Assembly (NCBI GenBank): GCA_015501585.1
Contig: JADNRY010000001.1
Span: 1,480,804 to 1,544,803 of the forward strand
From: Rhodocollybia butyracea
Lineage: Eukaryota; Basidiomycota; Agaricomycetes; Agaricales; Omphalotaceae
Direction of reading: 5' to 3'
Length of the DNA: 64,000 nucleotides
Shown here: piece after piece, positions 23,220 to 34,786 of the stretch
How positions within the stretch are numbered: position 1 is the stretch's first letter
Layout: each line of letters starts with the position of its first letter
Position numbers and translations under genes: made by a program
Notes under the pieces: model-generated
What the model was told of the DNA's origin: nothing
Databases searched by the model: none
What the model saw: only the letters and a program-made list of their open reading frames with translations

Positions 23220-23904
23220 GGTGTAAAGTAATCTCGTTCCCAGATGCATACGACGCGGACCGCTCTGCCGCGATAAATACAGACATAAACAATCTGCCAA
23301 ACACAAAACAAACATCAGAGCTGCGTCGTAGACATCTGGTGCATTCTGATCGTAAGGGGGCCGAGCACAACATAGCCACAGTGACATACCTGTGACATAT
23401 ACCTGCCCCGTCCTCTTCCAACGTATTCAGAGGTAAAATTGAAGGTAAAATGGTGATAAAACATTTGTTTTTGGTAATAAAAAGAAGTAAGTCCAAGTCT
23501 ACCAAGAATAATGTTCATTCTGAGTTGTGGTGACTGGTCAGTGGCAGATAGCTTTTGTGGCCATTTTGTGGCAGTTTGAGCCTTTTGTTAAGCTTTCTCA
23601 TAGTATCTTTTATGGTTCTCTATGCAAGAATGCATAGTAATCTTTAAAGGAAGCTACACACGGCCACTGCCAGTCCAAGTCGCAAGACTTCGAGTTTCTT
23701 ATTCATTGAGGCGCAAGCTGCTGGGCGTCAAACCTGTCACGCTAAGGTGGCTATGTACTGCTCGGCCCCCTTACGATCAGAATGCACCAGATGTTTAGGA
23801 AACGCTCGGTTGTTTGTTTGTTTGTTTGTTCGATGTTTATGTCTGTATTTATTGTGTAGCGGTCCGCGTTTCCGTACATCTGGGTACGAGATTAGGTGTA
23901 AAGT
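23220..23904. mobile_element. Inverted-repeat (foldback/MITE-like) element upstream of SNT1
   Basis: Left arm about 23220-23386, right arm about 23735-23904, in opposite orientation, with a spacer of about 350 bp. Matching blocks: agatgcat/tacatct with the flanking gtgtaaag, cggaccgct/agcggtccg, gacataaac/gtttatgtc, and the longest block ggtgcattctgatcgtaagg with its complement. The right arm carries a small GTTT microsatellite. No transposase is encoded. Clear target-site duplications were not found. The right arm ends about 260 bp before the SNT1 start codon. Confidence 0.75.
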
Positions 23905-24160
23905 ACACTTTGCAGTAGGTCGGCGAGAACATGCCGATCAAAAATATTCAAGTCCCGCTTAGCCGTTTTCACGGCGCGGACTTCATTTCCACTTTGTACT
24001 TAACAACCATCGTCGACAAAGGCGAAGTTGCTTGCCTTGGATCGTGCATCCCACAGCGCATTTTATTCTACGGCTTATTCTTATACATCACCCTTCTCTT
24101 CAAGATTCTATTCGTGGTTTTTTTTGGCTCTTCGTCGTTTGTTTTTCCTTCCAGCTTGCA

Positions 24161-27100
24161 ATGAACTCCAGCCTTCCTCGTCGTCCCCAAGTTTCCCTAG
24201 ACTATGAGGTACTTTTCAGCTCTTTTCCTATTTTTCAAGAGCTGATTTGTCTCCAGAGACGTCCACGAGCTTCGCCTGAACCTCGTCGTATGAGCTCACC
24301 TTCTTATGATGACCCTTATTCTGCTCGCTATACGACCCACTGGGGTTCCGATCCTTATCGTGAATATCAGAGGGCACCTAGTCCAGGAGTGTACGACCGT
24401 TACCGCGACGTGTCTGTTGATATATCTTGGAACAAGACCACAACTTGGTATCATCCTCGAGATTACACTCATGACGGGTATTCTGGCAGAGAAAGAAGAG
24501 ACTCAAATGGAAGTGCCACGTCGAGAACATTCGAGCCTTCTAGCTCATGGAAACAGTCCAACGGAGTGAGAGATCATGAGCGCAACGAATAGTGCGTGTT
24601 CATTATATTTATATATGTATACGTACGCTAATCTTTACTAGTCCTCCTCTGGAACGATACTCTGCCAGCGGATCTCCAAGAAACTATGATCGAGGCAACT
24701 ACTATGCAAAGGACTCCTGGCCTCCAAGTACTCCTGCGTACAATCAAGAGCGGTCATATACAAAGGATTATCGTTCCCCTGAACGTCCAGGACGAGTTTC
24801 GGACTCTTATAGATCTGCAGGAAGCTCACACTCTCTCGACACACGCTCCAGAAAGCCTCGTTCCCCCTTCCGTTCTCCAAGGCGACATTATCGTTCTAGA
24901 TCACGTTCGCGCTCGCGTTCTTCATCACGTTCCTTTTCCCGCTCACCCTCACCTCCTGCCAAACGCTCTATGCTACCGACCAATCGTTTTGATTCTGACC
25001 GCTACCAAGATGCCTCTACTAGCAAGCCTTTGCCTCGGATTCCAACAGGTCCACGGCTAAACCGTACTACTACAAACCCTTCTTCTGGTAAAGAAAAAAC
25101 TCCATCGCGCTCTCCTTCCCAATCCTCCTCGATTGCTTCTTCCAGAGAGACGTCTGTTAAGCCTTCTGAGCGAATATCTGATCAGAATGATGACAAGGCC
25201 CGGGATGAACCGGTGACACGGAGCCCTCCGCCTTCTCCGGAGGGCGAGTCAAATATACTTTACACCAATGATAATGAAAAACAAGGCAGGTTCTTCTATT
25301 ATGATGATGCATTTTGATAACATTTACTTAACTCAGATTCGACACCCCTAGTGGATTCTGTAAGCGCTCCAGCGGTGACAAATGTCGCATCAGTATCTCC
25401 GAAGGATACTCCTTTATCTATTCAGGCATCGCGACCAGTATCTGTTGTTCCAGAGTCTGCGCCTCCAGTCCTTCCTGATCCCGTTATTACTACTCCTCGT
25501 GATCCAATTGCTGAACCTCTGCCCCCGAACGATGACCATGCTACCCACCCGCGCGACATCCCCGACTATACTTTCGAGGACATTCCTGATCTATCAAATG
25601 CGTCAAATGTGCGTGACGCTGTCCGTGTTACCATTATGCGACGCCTTCTCTCAGATAGGCAAACGCGTCGGGAGCTCGTGGAACCAGTTCTATACTCTAA
25701 TCTTTCTATGCCAAAGACTGATATAGAAGAACCTGTGGAAAAAAGGAGCATATATGCTCTTATGACCGAGTTAACGCATCCGGACAGCGATCGATTGAAA
25801 GCTCGGACGGAGACCTCTACTCGGCTGCAACAGTCTTTGGTAGAAAGATTCAAAGAACGACAGCATGATCTGAAAACCAAAGTACAGAGACTAACCGAGG
25901 AATACATCGCTTTGCACGAAAAGTGGAAAGCTCACTGTGCAATGTTGGATCGACAAGTCAAGTCTAAGAGTGACGCACGCACTGCGGATATTAAAGCGGT
26001 ACTGCCCAATGTGGTCCCTCCTCCTCCAATGTCCGGACGAACTACCAGGCGCTCCGCTGCTACCCTTGGGCTTGGACTCGGAGACGCTGTTCGTTCGGAT
26101 CTAGAGATGGAACAGATCATTGCAAGCATTGGGTCCAATGAAGCCACCGACCCCAATCAGCTATGCCTTAGAAATATCGCTGTAATTCCCGACATGATCT
26201 CTGTCGTCAAGGGAAAAGTTGACTACGTCTACGACGACAATAATCTACTTGTCGAGGACCCGGTTTCTTACTATGCGACCCAGAGCGGTATTCATGATTG
26301 GACTGAGGAGGAGAAGCAGATCTTTGTGGATAAGTATGCTATATTCCCGAAGCAGTTTGGTGCCATATCAAGGTTCCTTCCCAATAAGACTACGGCTCAA
26401 TGCGTTGATTTCTACTACCTGCACAAAAACGTAGACATCGACTTTAGAGCTCTCTCCGCGAAGAATTTGGGTCGCAAAGGTAGACGGCGCACGGCTAAGC
26501 GCAAGACGAATGCATTACTCGCGGACATTCGTTTACACGACGCAGAAGTCTCCGCCGCTGGGTCAGCGAATGCACGTAGCGGAAAGGGAAGATCGAGGCG
26601 AGCTGTAACTACCGTATCAGTACCTCACGTTACGCTGTCCCTCCTAGAGCCGCGGAAGTCTTCCCTTCGCAAGCCCGCACCCCGTTTGGAAACTCCCACT
26701 ACCGCCACCCCAACACCCGAGCCAGAGGCTAGACCTAAAAGACGTCGTGTTGCAAGCGCTCGTCTCTCTCTGGGAACTCTTCAAACCGAAATAGAGGACC
26801 TCCAAATTCCGGTATGTCCTCAGTAGTTCATATATGCTTTGATTCCAACGCTCTGTAACAAGGAACCGGAGCCGGAGCCAGAAGCAGAACCTGAACCTGA
26901 ACCAGAAGCAAAACCTGAACCAGAGGCCAAACCTGAACCTGAGCTAGAGGTTGAGCCTCGTCCGGCCAAGAAGCCCAGACGTGCCGGACGTAGAGTCAAA
27001 TCTGCAGCAACTGTGTCAGATGATTTCTTGGAAGATGGAGGCGGCAATGAAACCGCAGACTCGATCTCCATTGCTCGACAAAAGATAAACAGTGAATGGA

Positions 27101-27792
27101 AAAAGGAAGAAAAAGGTGAGGCCTTTCTTCTCGTTGTGTGTCTTTGTTTCATGTACCCTTTATAGAGCTTTTCCTGAAGTATCTCGGCCAGTATGGCTTT
27201 GATTTCCTGAGAGTTGCACTAGGGGTCGAGACCAAGGTAACGTCTTTGAGAAAAAAACTTGAGTATACCTAACTTACATTCTTTCCAGTCTGCTGTTCAG
27301 TGCAGCGACTACTACCGAGTCAATGAAGTACCTTTAGGACTCCGTAAAGTTGCTGAAAATGCATTTAAGGGTACCCCAAGCGATGCTTCCGAACCGGCAG
27401 AAGCATCTGGGGACGGTTCTATTACACCGGTTACTTCGAGCGTACCGGCCTATGCAACGGGTGCCCCGCCTTATCCCGACATGACAGCATACTTTTCACA
27501 TCCGGGGTTTCCCAGGTACACCACAGGTATATCACCCTATGGCGCTCCTTCTCAGGCTTTGTCGTCGTTGTACGCGGGACAGGTCTATGCAAATTTTAGT
27601 TATCTACCGACGGGAACAGCTCCTGGGACGGCACCGTATGCTGCAAATACAGCTGCGTACATTCCATACCCGTACCCGTACCAAACTGGTCCCATGCCTA
27701 TTCCTGCACGATCTTCCACCGCGGCAGAAACCGCGACTACCCCTCAAACCACCACTGCGGCACGACCCTATTTCCCTGGATACACTACTTGA
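24161..27792 (+). CDS. SNT1: SNT1-like SANT-domain co-repressor subunit (Set3 complex, NCoR/SMRT-like)
   Basis: Snt1 is the SANT-domain scaffold of the fungal Set3 histone-deacetylase complex, related to animal NCoR/SMRT. The model has about seven exons: ATG at 24161, stop TGA ending 27792, roughly 1,100 residues. The N-terminal part is rich in Arg/Ser/Pro with an RS-dipeptide tract (exon at 24.64-25.29 kb). A coiled-coil-like region and the first SANT domain (WTEEEKQIFVDKYAIFPKQF, then TAQCVDFYYLHK) lie in the exon at 25.34-26.82 kb. An acidic EP-repeat and a basic nuclear-localisation-like patch (KKPRRAGRR) follow. A second SANT half-motif (FLKYLGQYGFDFLRVALGVE, VQCSDYYR) is split by an intron at 27238-27289. 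The C-terminal tail is Tyr/Pro/Thr-rich. Gene identity is strong; exon borders approximate. Confidence 0.85.
26866..26960 (+). repeat. Coding GAACCx hexamer repeat (Glu-Pro tract) in SNT1
   Basis: Variants of a six-base unit (gaacct, gaacca, gagcca, gaagca) encode alternating Glu-Pro/Ala/Lys residues right after the intron acceptor in SNT1. Slippage in this tract would change protein length without shifting frame. Confidence 0.8.
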
Positions 27793-27910
27793 GAAGTAGA
27801 TAACGCTCGTGTAGTGTTTTGTTACAGGGCTTTACATAGTTATTTATTACAGTATATATGTCGCTGACTTTGTGACTAGTGTGACACCCACTCTTTCCTC
27901 TCGCCACGAC

Positions 27911-28522
27911 ATGGCCAACAAGAAAACTGGCACAGCGAATAACAAAAAGCCAGACGATAAGAAAGGGAAAGCGGGAAACAGTAATGATGGCGACGAGAAA
28001 TCGTCCAAGGTACAAAGGTCTTTTGACGATGACACGCTAGCTCTGAAGACCTGTAGGGAAAGGGAGGTTTAAAAGCTGCTACGGCTGTGAATGTACGACA
28101 CATACTCTGCGAAAAATTCGCGAAAGCCACCGAAGCCTTGCAGAAGATCCAGGTAAATCAGAGTGGACGAAGCTCTACACGGCCCTAATTCTATGTTAGG
28201 AAGGACAATCATTCAACAAAGTGGCCCAGGAGTACTCGGAGGACAAAGCTAAAGGCAGTTATCGGCGTTATATTACACGTATGTCTCTCTATTGACTGTA
28301 TGGAACAGCTGGTGGGAGTCTGGGCTGGATGGTAAGGGGAAGCATGGTATGTTTTGCCCTAATTCAGAGATCGTTGGCTTGTAAGCTGACAGCCTACAGG
28401 TCGGCGCATTTCAAGACGCCGCATTTGCTCTTACTCCATCCACTGTTGATAAGCCCGTCGTCTCTCCGTTGGTGAAAACCAATTTTGGTTATCATATCAT
28501 CATGGTAGAAGGTCGAAGATAG
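27911..28522 (+). CDS. Parvulin-type peptidyl-prolyl isomerase (PIN4/Par14-like)
   Basis: Small spliced gene: ATG 27911, stop TAG 28520-28522, five exons. A Lys/Gly/Asn-rich basic N-terminus (about 33 residues, as in human Par14) precedes the rotamase domain: [52 protein letters not shown] and the final [11 protein letters not shown]. The RHIL and GYHIIMVE signatures are diagnostic of the parvulin fold. No WW domain is present, so it is PIN4-like and not Pin1/Ess1-like. PIN4 proteins act in ribosome biogenesis and the nucleus. The gene ends 367 bp from the convergent RLI1 stop. Confidence 0.9.
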
Positions 28523-28889
28523 TCACGATCGCGATTTCCCTTTTACCACTAAATAAATATAGGAAGCAGCGTAGCATCTGGCTTGTTTGACAACGTTAAT
28601 TACTTCCCGGGCGATCGCAATCTCGTCGATTGTGGAATTGAAGACAACTTTAAGTATACTACATGCAGGTCTAGATGGAACGAATTTGGGAACTTCACGT
28701 CTACTCTCGGTCGTGGTTATTTCAGAAAACATTTGAATTCATAGACCATGTCCATGGAAGTGTAACCAGATTAGAGGAGCGAGTCAAAAGCTAGCTCCTG
28801 GATTTTGTACTGCGATAGCCAAGTGGTAGCCATGAACCCTGTATCACGGTCCAGAGTAAACACTCTACCCCTTACCTCTACTAAACCGT

Positions 28890-31172
28890 TTAGTCCTCAA
28901 GGAAGAAGTAGTTTCCGGCAGCTATAAACAGAGAATGAATTAGTTTAGTGCACTAAGATCGAACAAATTAAAACGACATACTCTTCTGTTCACGATCCTT
29001 GATACTGTTCAATTTGTTCACCCGCGGTCGGAAATTGGTGGGATCACGACGGAAAGTGATCTCTAACGAAGCCAAGAAGCGGTTCATTCCGGTGAGTAGT
29101 GATTGCGGTCTGCATTCCAAGTTATTTTATTGAAACGCGGCGCGGTCACGGAAACCAAGACGTACGGTGTAGCGGTTGCAGCGATAGCGGGTTCACCCTC
29201 AAATACGATGACACGATCCGCGAGATATGTAGCCATGATAAAGTCATGCTCGATGACAAAGGCCGTTTTCTTTGCGTGAAGAACAAACCTCTTGATGACC
29301 TTGCTGGCAATGATACGCTGTTCAGAGTCCAGGAAAGAGCTCGGCTCATCGAGCAAGTACACGTTAACATTGGTCATACCTAGAAACACCAGAATGAGTG
29401 CTTTGAAAACATAAAATAGATTAAGTGCACAGACCCAATGCTAAAACAATGGCCACTCTTTGCAGTTCCCCTCCTGACAGTGTTTTCACATCCTGGTCCA
29501 TGATGTTCTCCAAGTTCATCGGCTTCAAGACATCAGTTTGGAATTGGGGTGCATGAATGCTGCCTTGATTCGTTTCAATAGCAGCATTCGAACAGTTCCT
29601 GGGAATTTCGGTGAAATTGTCTGGGGCTTAAGGGATACTGAGAGCGTTTGCTTGTCTGTTTCATTATCCGGGGTTTCACCAGCCAACAGACGAACAAATG
29701 TCGTCTTTCCAGTACCATTTTCTCCTAACATGACGATAATCTCCGAATCAGTGAAGGAACCACCTTCGACAGTGAGCTTGAATCCTCCGAGGGTCTTGGT
29801 CATAGATGGATAATTGTAATGCCTTGTCTTGTCAACAATGACTTCCTCAGCAGTCTCAACCATTTTGAAAGAAAGCGACTCTTCACGGAAACGCAAGTTT
29901 TCGGTGGGAATGAAACCATCCAAGAAAATGTTGATACCTAGACTTGTGCGTGAGTTCGGTCGAAATGGAATCCAGTAGTAAAACGAACCTTCACGAACGG
30001 ATGAAGGCATGGTGACAACACCGTACATCGAGGGTTTACCGTAAAGACAACAGATGAAATCGGAGAGATAGTCCAACACTGAAAGATCGTGCTCGACAGC
30101 AACGACATAACAGTCAGGAGAAAGAAGGGAGCGGATAACTTCCGCAGCTCTCAGACGTTGCTTGATGTCTAAATAACTGGAAGGCTCGTCGAACATGTAT
30201 CTGTATCATTTGTAAATAAAAGGACGCATAAAAGATATGAAGCACGAACACGTCAGCCTTTTGTATACAGGACATCGCGATAGCGAATCTCTGCAGCTCT
30301 CCACCCGACAGCTGTGAAACTTCTCGTTCAAGGACATGGTTGAGTTCCAGTTCATCACACATCCTTTGTTTATTGTCAAGTTCAAGCTTGGAGTCGAGCA
30401 TTTTGCTGACAGTCATAGTGCCTTTGATCGCTCGTGGGATGTGATCAACATACTGAGGTTTAATTAGAGCTTTGAGGTTGTCCTCTAGAACTTTGGTGAA
30501 GTAGTTTTGTAGCTCTGATCCACGGAAATACTTTAGAATTTCCTGCCAATCCGGGGGATCCTGAAAAGGAGAACTATTAACGAAGTGCTGGTATGGAATC
30601 GCGCAGTATACGTGCGTCGTAACGTCCAAGATTGGGCTTCAATTTTCCAGCTAAAATTTTCAACGCTGTACTTTTTCCTATGCCGTTGGTCCCTACAAGA
30701 CCAAGAACTTGGCCCGGTCTTGGTGTTGGTAATCGATGAAGTTTGAAAGAGTTGGCAGTGTAACGATGGGTCACTTCAGAGTCGAGATTTGTTGGTAGAT
30801 TGATGATAGCAATGGCTTCGAATGGACATCTGGAAATAGTCAGATTAGCTTCCAGCTAAGAAAAAGGCGCACTTTTTAACACAGATACCACAACCAATAC
30901 AGAGAATTTCGGATAAGAAGGCTATCTTGTCCGTAGGCTTGACTTCTATACATAATTTTCCTGATAGATGACCAGCGATAAATGTTTCTGCCCGTCGAAA
31001 AGAGCTGTAAAAACGTACCCATCCTGACTACAGGACACGACTATATCAAGAATAAGATATATTCCGGGCGAATTGTCTATAAATCACTGACTTTTTTACA
31101 TTCCTGAGCACATCGTTTTGGTTTGCAACGATTGGCATCGACAATAGCGATACGGGTAATTTTGTCAGACAT
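28890..31172 (-). CDS. RLI1: RLI1/ABCE1 ribosome-recycling Fe-S ABC ATPase
   Basis: Essential twin-ATPase that splits ribosomes after termination. Start ATG 31170-31172 ([20 protein letters not shown]), stop TAA 28890-28892. Domains in order: N-terminal Fe-S cluster cysteines ([13 protein letters not shown] and [12 protein letters not shown]), ABC1 Walker A ([12 protein letters not shown]), ABC1 signature ([14 protein letters not shown]) with Walker B and [10 protein letters not shown], hinge, ABC2 Walker A ([12 protein letters not shown]), second [16 protein letters not shown] with [10 protein letters not shown], and the conserved C-terminus ([12 protein letters not shown], ending NYFFLED after a last small intron). 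About eight introns. All expected motifs are present. Confidence 0.97.
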
Positions 31173-31520
31173 GTTTTGATACAGAAAAGAGCAGCCGGTG
31201 CGAAATATACAGAGGAAAGTAGAGTCAAAAAGACTCTAATGTCGGTTGACAACAAATGTCGGGAGCGATGTCACTCCGATGTGGCCGTTAAAACTAGCTA
31301 TCAAGTTATGCCGCATCGGCAAATCTTCCGTCATACATGACGATTCACTTATATAAGCACATCAGGAACTGCTTTGTTCATGGACTTTGCAAACGATTCG
31401 TCGAATTTGTACAATATCGAGTATCAGATTGGTCCTACTGACTGTACAGCGAAAAGTATATACATTGACAATCAAAGCGAGTTAACTTTGCTATTATTTT
31501 TAAAAAATAACTAATATACA

Positions 31521-32543
31521 TCAAAACCAGGCTTCTGGAGCTCTTCCTTCGCTGGAAGATGCCGATCCTTCTTTTTGGATATCATCAAGCATGAGAAGCC
31601 AGTTAGAGGGTGCTTCAGCGCATAGTTCCAACTGTTGTTGACGCTTCGCCTGCCGCCTCAAGATCTCGTTTTCATCGCCGCGTAATTGGGTGTTCGTGAG
31701 CGATGGTGGCTCCTGGCTTGTCGATGATGAATTCTGCGGTTGATTTGAATTTTGAGACTTGTATCGTTGGACAATCTCATTCCGAACCCTCAGATCCTCT
31801 TGTTGAAAATTGGCCACTAGTTCGCGCATGCGCATGTCCTCGCGATGATAACTACTGTCCTTCATGTGACTCGAAGTCATTGGCGGACGATACTCATCTT
31901 CCTCGTCCGTTTCGGATTCTTCTTCACTGTCCTCGCCTGCCAAACCCTGAAGCTTTAACAGAGCTTTGGCTCTTACCCGGCCCTTCCTGGCATTCTCTTT
32001 CCTCTCCTGCCACGCCCACTTATCCCTCTCGTTTTGCTCCCGCTCTTCCTCTCCTTCCCTTATCAATTCCGCCAGCTCTATTTCCAGCTCTGCAGCCACT
32101 TTGGCAGCTTTAGCTTTGTACTCTCTTTGCTTGGAAAGCTCTTCTCTATTGTCTATCCGCTCGCTTTCTGGTTCCGCAAGCTGTTGGGTAGTGGTAGAGA
32201 GCGTATCCGGTCGAATCATCTGGCGGTCGTCTTTCAATAGCTGAGAACCAACTGCTCGTAGTATCAAACTACGACCATCCGCTTCGACTATGCGTTGAGG
32301 GTCATTGTCTTGTCCGGAAGACATCGTGTGTACCTGTCCAGATGGTCTCCTGCCGGAACCATGTTCTGCTGGGTAGAGTTGCGAGAGGTTGAAGGGGGGC
32401 GATGAGCAGAGACTGGAGTTGTCTCCCGGACAACTCTCCGAGGTGTAGCCCCGCATCATGACCGCAGCGCGAATATTCGGACCATAATGTCGAAAAACGC
32501 GAGTGACATTGGTCGAATCGCCGTTGGTTGGTAATGTGTCCAT
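31521..32543 (-). CDS. Hypothetical coiled-coil protein
   Basis: Single-exon frame of 340 codons from ATG 32541-32543 (MDTLPTNGDST) to TGA 31521-31523. Upstream in-frame sequence lacks another ATG. The centre (about residues 135-195) is a highly charged helix with Glu/Lys/Arg heptads (KAAKVAAELEIELAELIREG), a coiled-coil candidate, followed by an acidic cluster (EDSEEESETDEEDEY). The C-terminus is Gln/Asn/Ser-rich and ends APEAWF. Not recognised. Same strand as RLI1, with 348 bp between its stop and the RLI1 start. Confidence 0.65.
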   Translation of the reverse strand: MDTLPTNGDSTNVTRVFRHYGPNIRAAVMMRGYTSESCPGDNSSLCSSPPFNLSQLYPAEHGSGRRPSGQVHTMSSGQDNDPQRIVEADGRSLILRAVGSQLLKDDRQMIRPDTLSTTTQQLAEPESERIDNREELSKQREYKAKAAKVAAELEIELAELIREGEEEREQNERDKWAWQERKENARKGRVRAKALLKLQGLAGEDSEEESETDEEDEYRPPMTSSHMKDSSYHREDMRMRELVANFQQEDLRVRNEIVQRYKSQNSNQPQNSSSTSQEPPSLTNTQLRGDENEILRRQAKRQQQLELCAEAPSNWLLMLDDIQKEGSASSSEGRAPEAWF

Positions 32544-33221
32544 GATGCGGCCGGGGGGGATGGCAAGGGAGCGGTGCTGTCTTAACGAAGGTGATGTAAA
32601 GGAATGGATATATGATAATGGTTGCGAATCGCGGATTCTCAACTAGTATAGGCGGATGCAAGTAGCGCTCTTTGAACTCCAGAGTTCAGAGGGATGAATC
32701 CAGGAGTGAGGAATTGGGTCAAGTCGATGGTGGTTTTTTCGAATCTTATCGGCCATTCTTTTATATGCGACCTCCCAGGGACAGACAGACTCACAGACAA
32801 AGCAAAAGACCTTGCGCATATAATCACCTTGGTCACGTTTCTGGCTCGTTTTCTTTGGCACAAAGGAGCCGTTTATGGTAAAAAAATCATAATTCGGAGA
32901 CCGGGACGAGGAACAAAGGTCTTTGTGATTGACGATTCTCAGTCAAAGAATTAATAATTGATCGCGATACTCGCGCTAGTGAACCTACCTACCTACCTAT
33001 CATAAGTGAAATGGATCGTATTTGCGAAGCAGAATAAATTGTGATAGCAGGCGTTTCGTTTGGGAGAAGTATTGAATCTTAAAGTCTTAACTGTTTTGAC
33101 CATAACTACGGTTTTTCACGAGTGAAGGCGCTTAAATTAAGCGCTCATCGGGTCTCCCTCAACTCTGTGTCGCGCGATACTACTTGACATCTACAAGACG
33201 TTAAAGCCACTAAGTCTAGCG
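32544..33221. promoter_or_regulatory. Divergent intergenic region with a 17-nt palindrome
   Basis: About 680 bp between two divergent start codons (coiled-coil gene, minus; GID9, plus). It contains the near-perfect palindrome gcgcttaaattaagcgc at 33128-33144, about 80 bp upstream of the GID9 ATG, and a cctacctacctacctat microrepeat near 32983-33000. The palindrome has the form of a dimeric transcription-factor site; this is inference. Confidence 0.4.
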
Positions 33222-34786
33222 ATGTCGAACAAAGTAGACGTTGAGGGAGCGTTTCTGTTCGAGCAACCTTTTGCGCGAGTAAGTTCTTTGTGATTATATG
33301 TCCATCCGAACTCGGCTTACATTCATACTAGGTCCCGTACGAGAACTATCGAAAAGTCTTTCGAACATCACAGAAACATATTGAGCGCGAATATGGGGCT
33401 ATCCAATCTGCCGCAAGCGATATCTCGAGCTCTTTGAAGGCTGGAGGTACTCAAGCCTCAGAATTAACCACCACTATTGACGGAATGATAGGAAGGGTAG
33501 ACACCCTCAAACGAAAGGTTTGTTTCGGCGCTTCTATTTGATAGTTTTCAGCTAACTCTTCCCTCCATATCAGCTGTCGGACCTGCACGACTGCGCTGGC
33601 AAGCCAACCCAGGATGTTATACGAGAACGTTTACAGCATATGGCCATGGTTGAAAATCTCGGGAGTACGGCCGATAGTGACTATAACAAATGGGCAGATC
33701 AGCGGCTTGATAGATGGTTGGTGGACTGGTGTCTTCGCCATGGAAAGGAAAAGACAGCCAAACGGATTGCGAGAGAGAAGGAGATTGAAGTGCGTTTATC
33801 TCCAGTGTCGTGAATATATCGGATGATCAACTAACTATTTCTAGGTCCTCGTAGACCTAGACTTGTTTAGTGATATTCAACGCATAGAGAAAGCTCTGGC
33901 CGAATACAGCTGCACAGAAGCACTGGCTTGGTGTAGTGAGAATAAAGCGTCTCTTCGTAAAGTCAAGGTCTGCAGTGAGAGAGCAGTTAATTTTCGTCTG
34001 ATCTGATCTAGTCCCAGAATACTCTTGAGTTTGACCTCAGACTGCAAGAGTACATCGAACTCTGCCGGGTAGAAAAGAAATCGGAAGCCATTCTTTACCT
34101 GCAGAAGCACCTTATACCGTGGCAGGAAACGCATCTTACTCAGATACTACAAGCGTCTGGACTATTAGCGTTTCCTTCGGGGACAAGTTGCCGCCCGTAT
34201 ATGGTTAGCCCACGCTGTTCCTTTGCTCTCGTTTACTATACTAATGCGAGCTTTCCTCTAGCGCCTCTATGATCCCTTACGATGGAAGGCTCTCATCAAA
34301 TTATTCCGCCGCTCCATCTACATGCTCAATGCCCTTCCATCCGAACCTCTTCTTAACCTGGCCTTATACGCTGGTCTGGCTTCCCTGAAACTCCCAGCAT
34401 GTTACGAGCATTCAACGAAGAACGTTGATTGTCCTGTATGTGACGGTGATTCGGGGGGTTCATCTTCGATGCGCGGCATGGGACTCGGGAAGCTGGCCAA
34501 AGAAGTCCCGTACACGCATCATGCAAATTCGACGATAGTCTGCCATATCACCAAGAAGATTATGGATGCGGATAACATGCCTATGGCATTTCCTAATGGT
34601 TACGTCTACTCGAGAGAGGTGATTATATATATACTCTTTTTGTATCCCTGACCTGACTTTTTTTCGCCTATCCCCTCGTGCTAGGCAATGGAGGAAATGG
34701 CGGCGAAGAATAATGGCGTAGTAATCTGCCCGAGGACGGGCATATCTTGTCAGTTCTCCGAATTGAGGAAGGTGTTCATTTCTTGA
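33222..34786 (+). CDS. FYV10: GID9/FYV10 (MAEA-like) subunit of the GID/CTLH ubiquitin ligase
   Basis: The GID/CTLH complex is a multi-subunit E3 ligase that in yeast degrades gluconeogenic enzymes; Fyv10/Gid9 pairs with Rmd5 through its RING-like domain. Start ATG 33222, stop TGA 34784-34786. Order: N-terminal helical part (FEQPFARVPYENYRKVF), LisH-like segment (RWLVDWCLRHGKEKTAKRIA), CTLH/CRA region (EFDLRLQEYIELCRVEKKSE, then YDPLRWKALIKLFRRSIYML), a CPVC pair, and the degenerate GID-type RING (TIVCHITKKIMDADNMPMAF, PNGYVYSREAM, VICPRTG) ending FSELRKVFIS. Six or so introns are clear. Identity is strong. Confidence 0.93.

Noticed and set aside
32643..32863. Minus-strand frame with a CxxC-like FVCESVCPWEV segment
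   Set aside because: Too short, overlapped by equally long frames on both strands, and located in a divergent promoter region. Not enough for a zinc-finger call.
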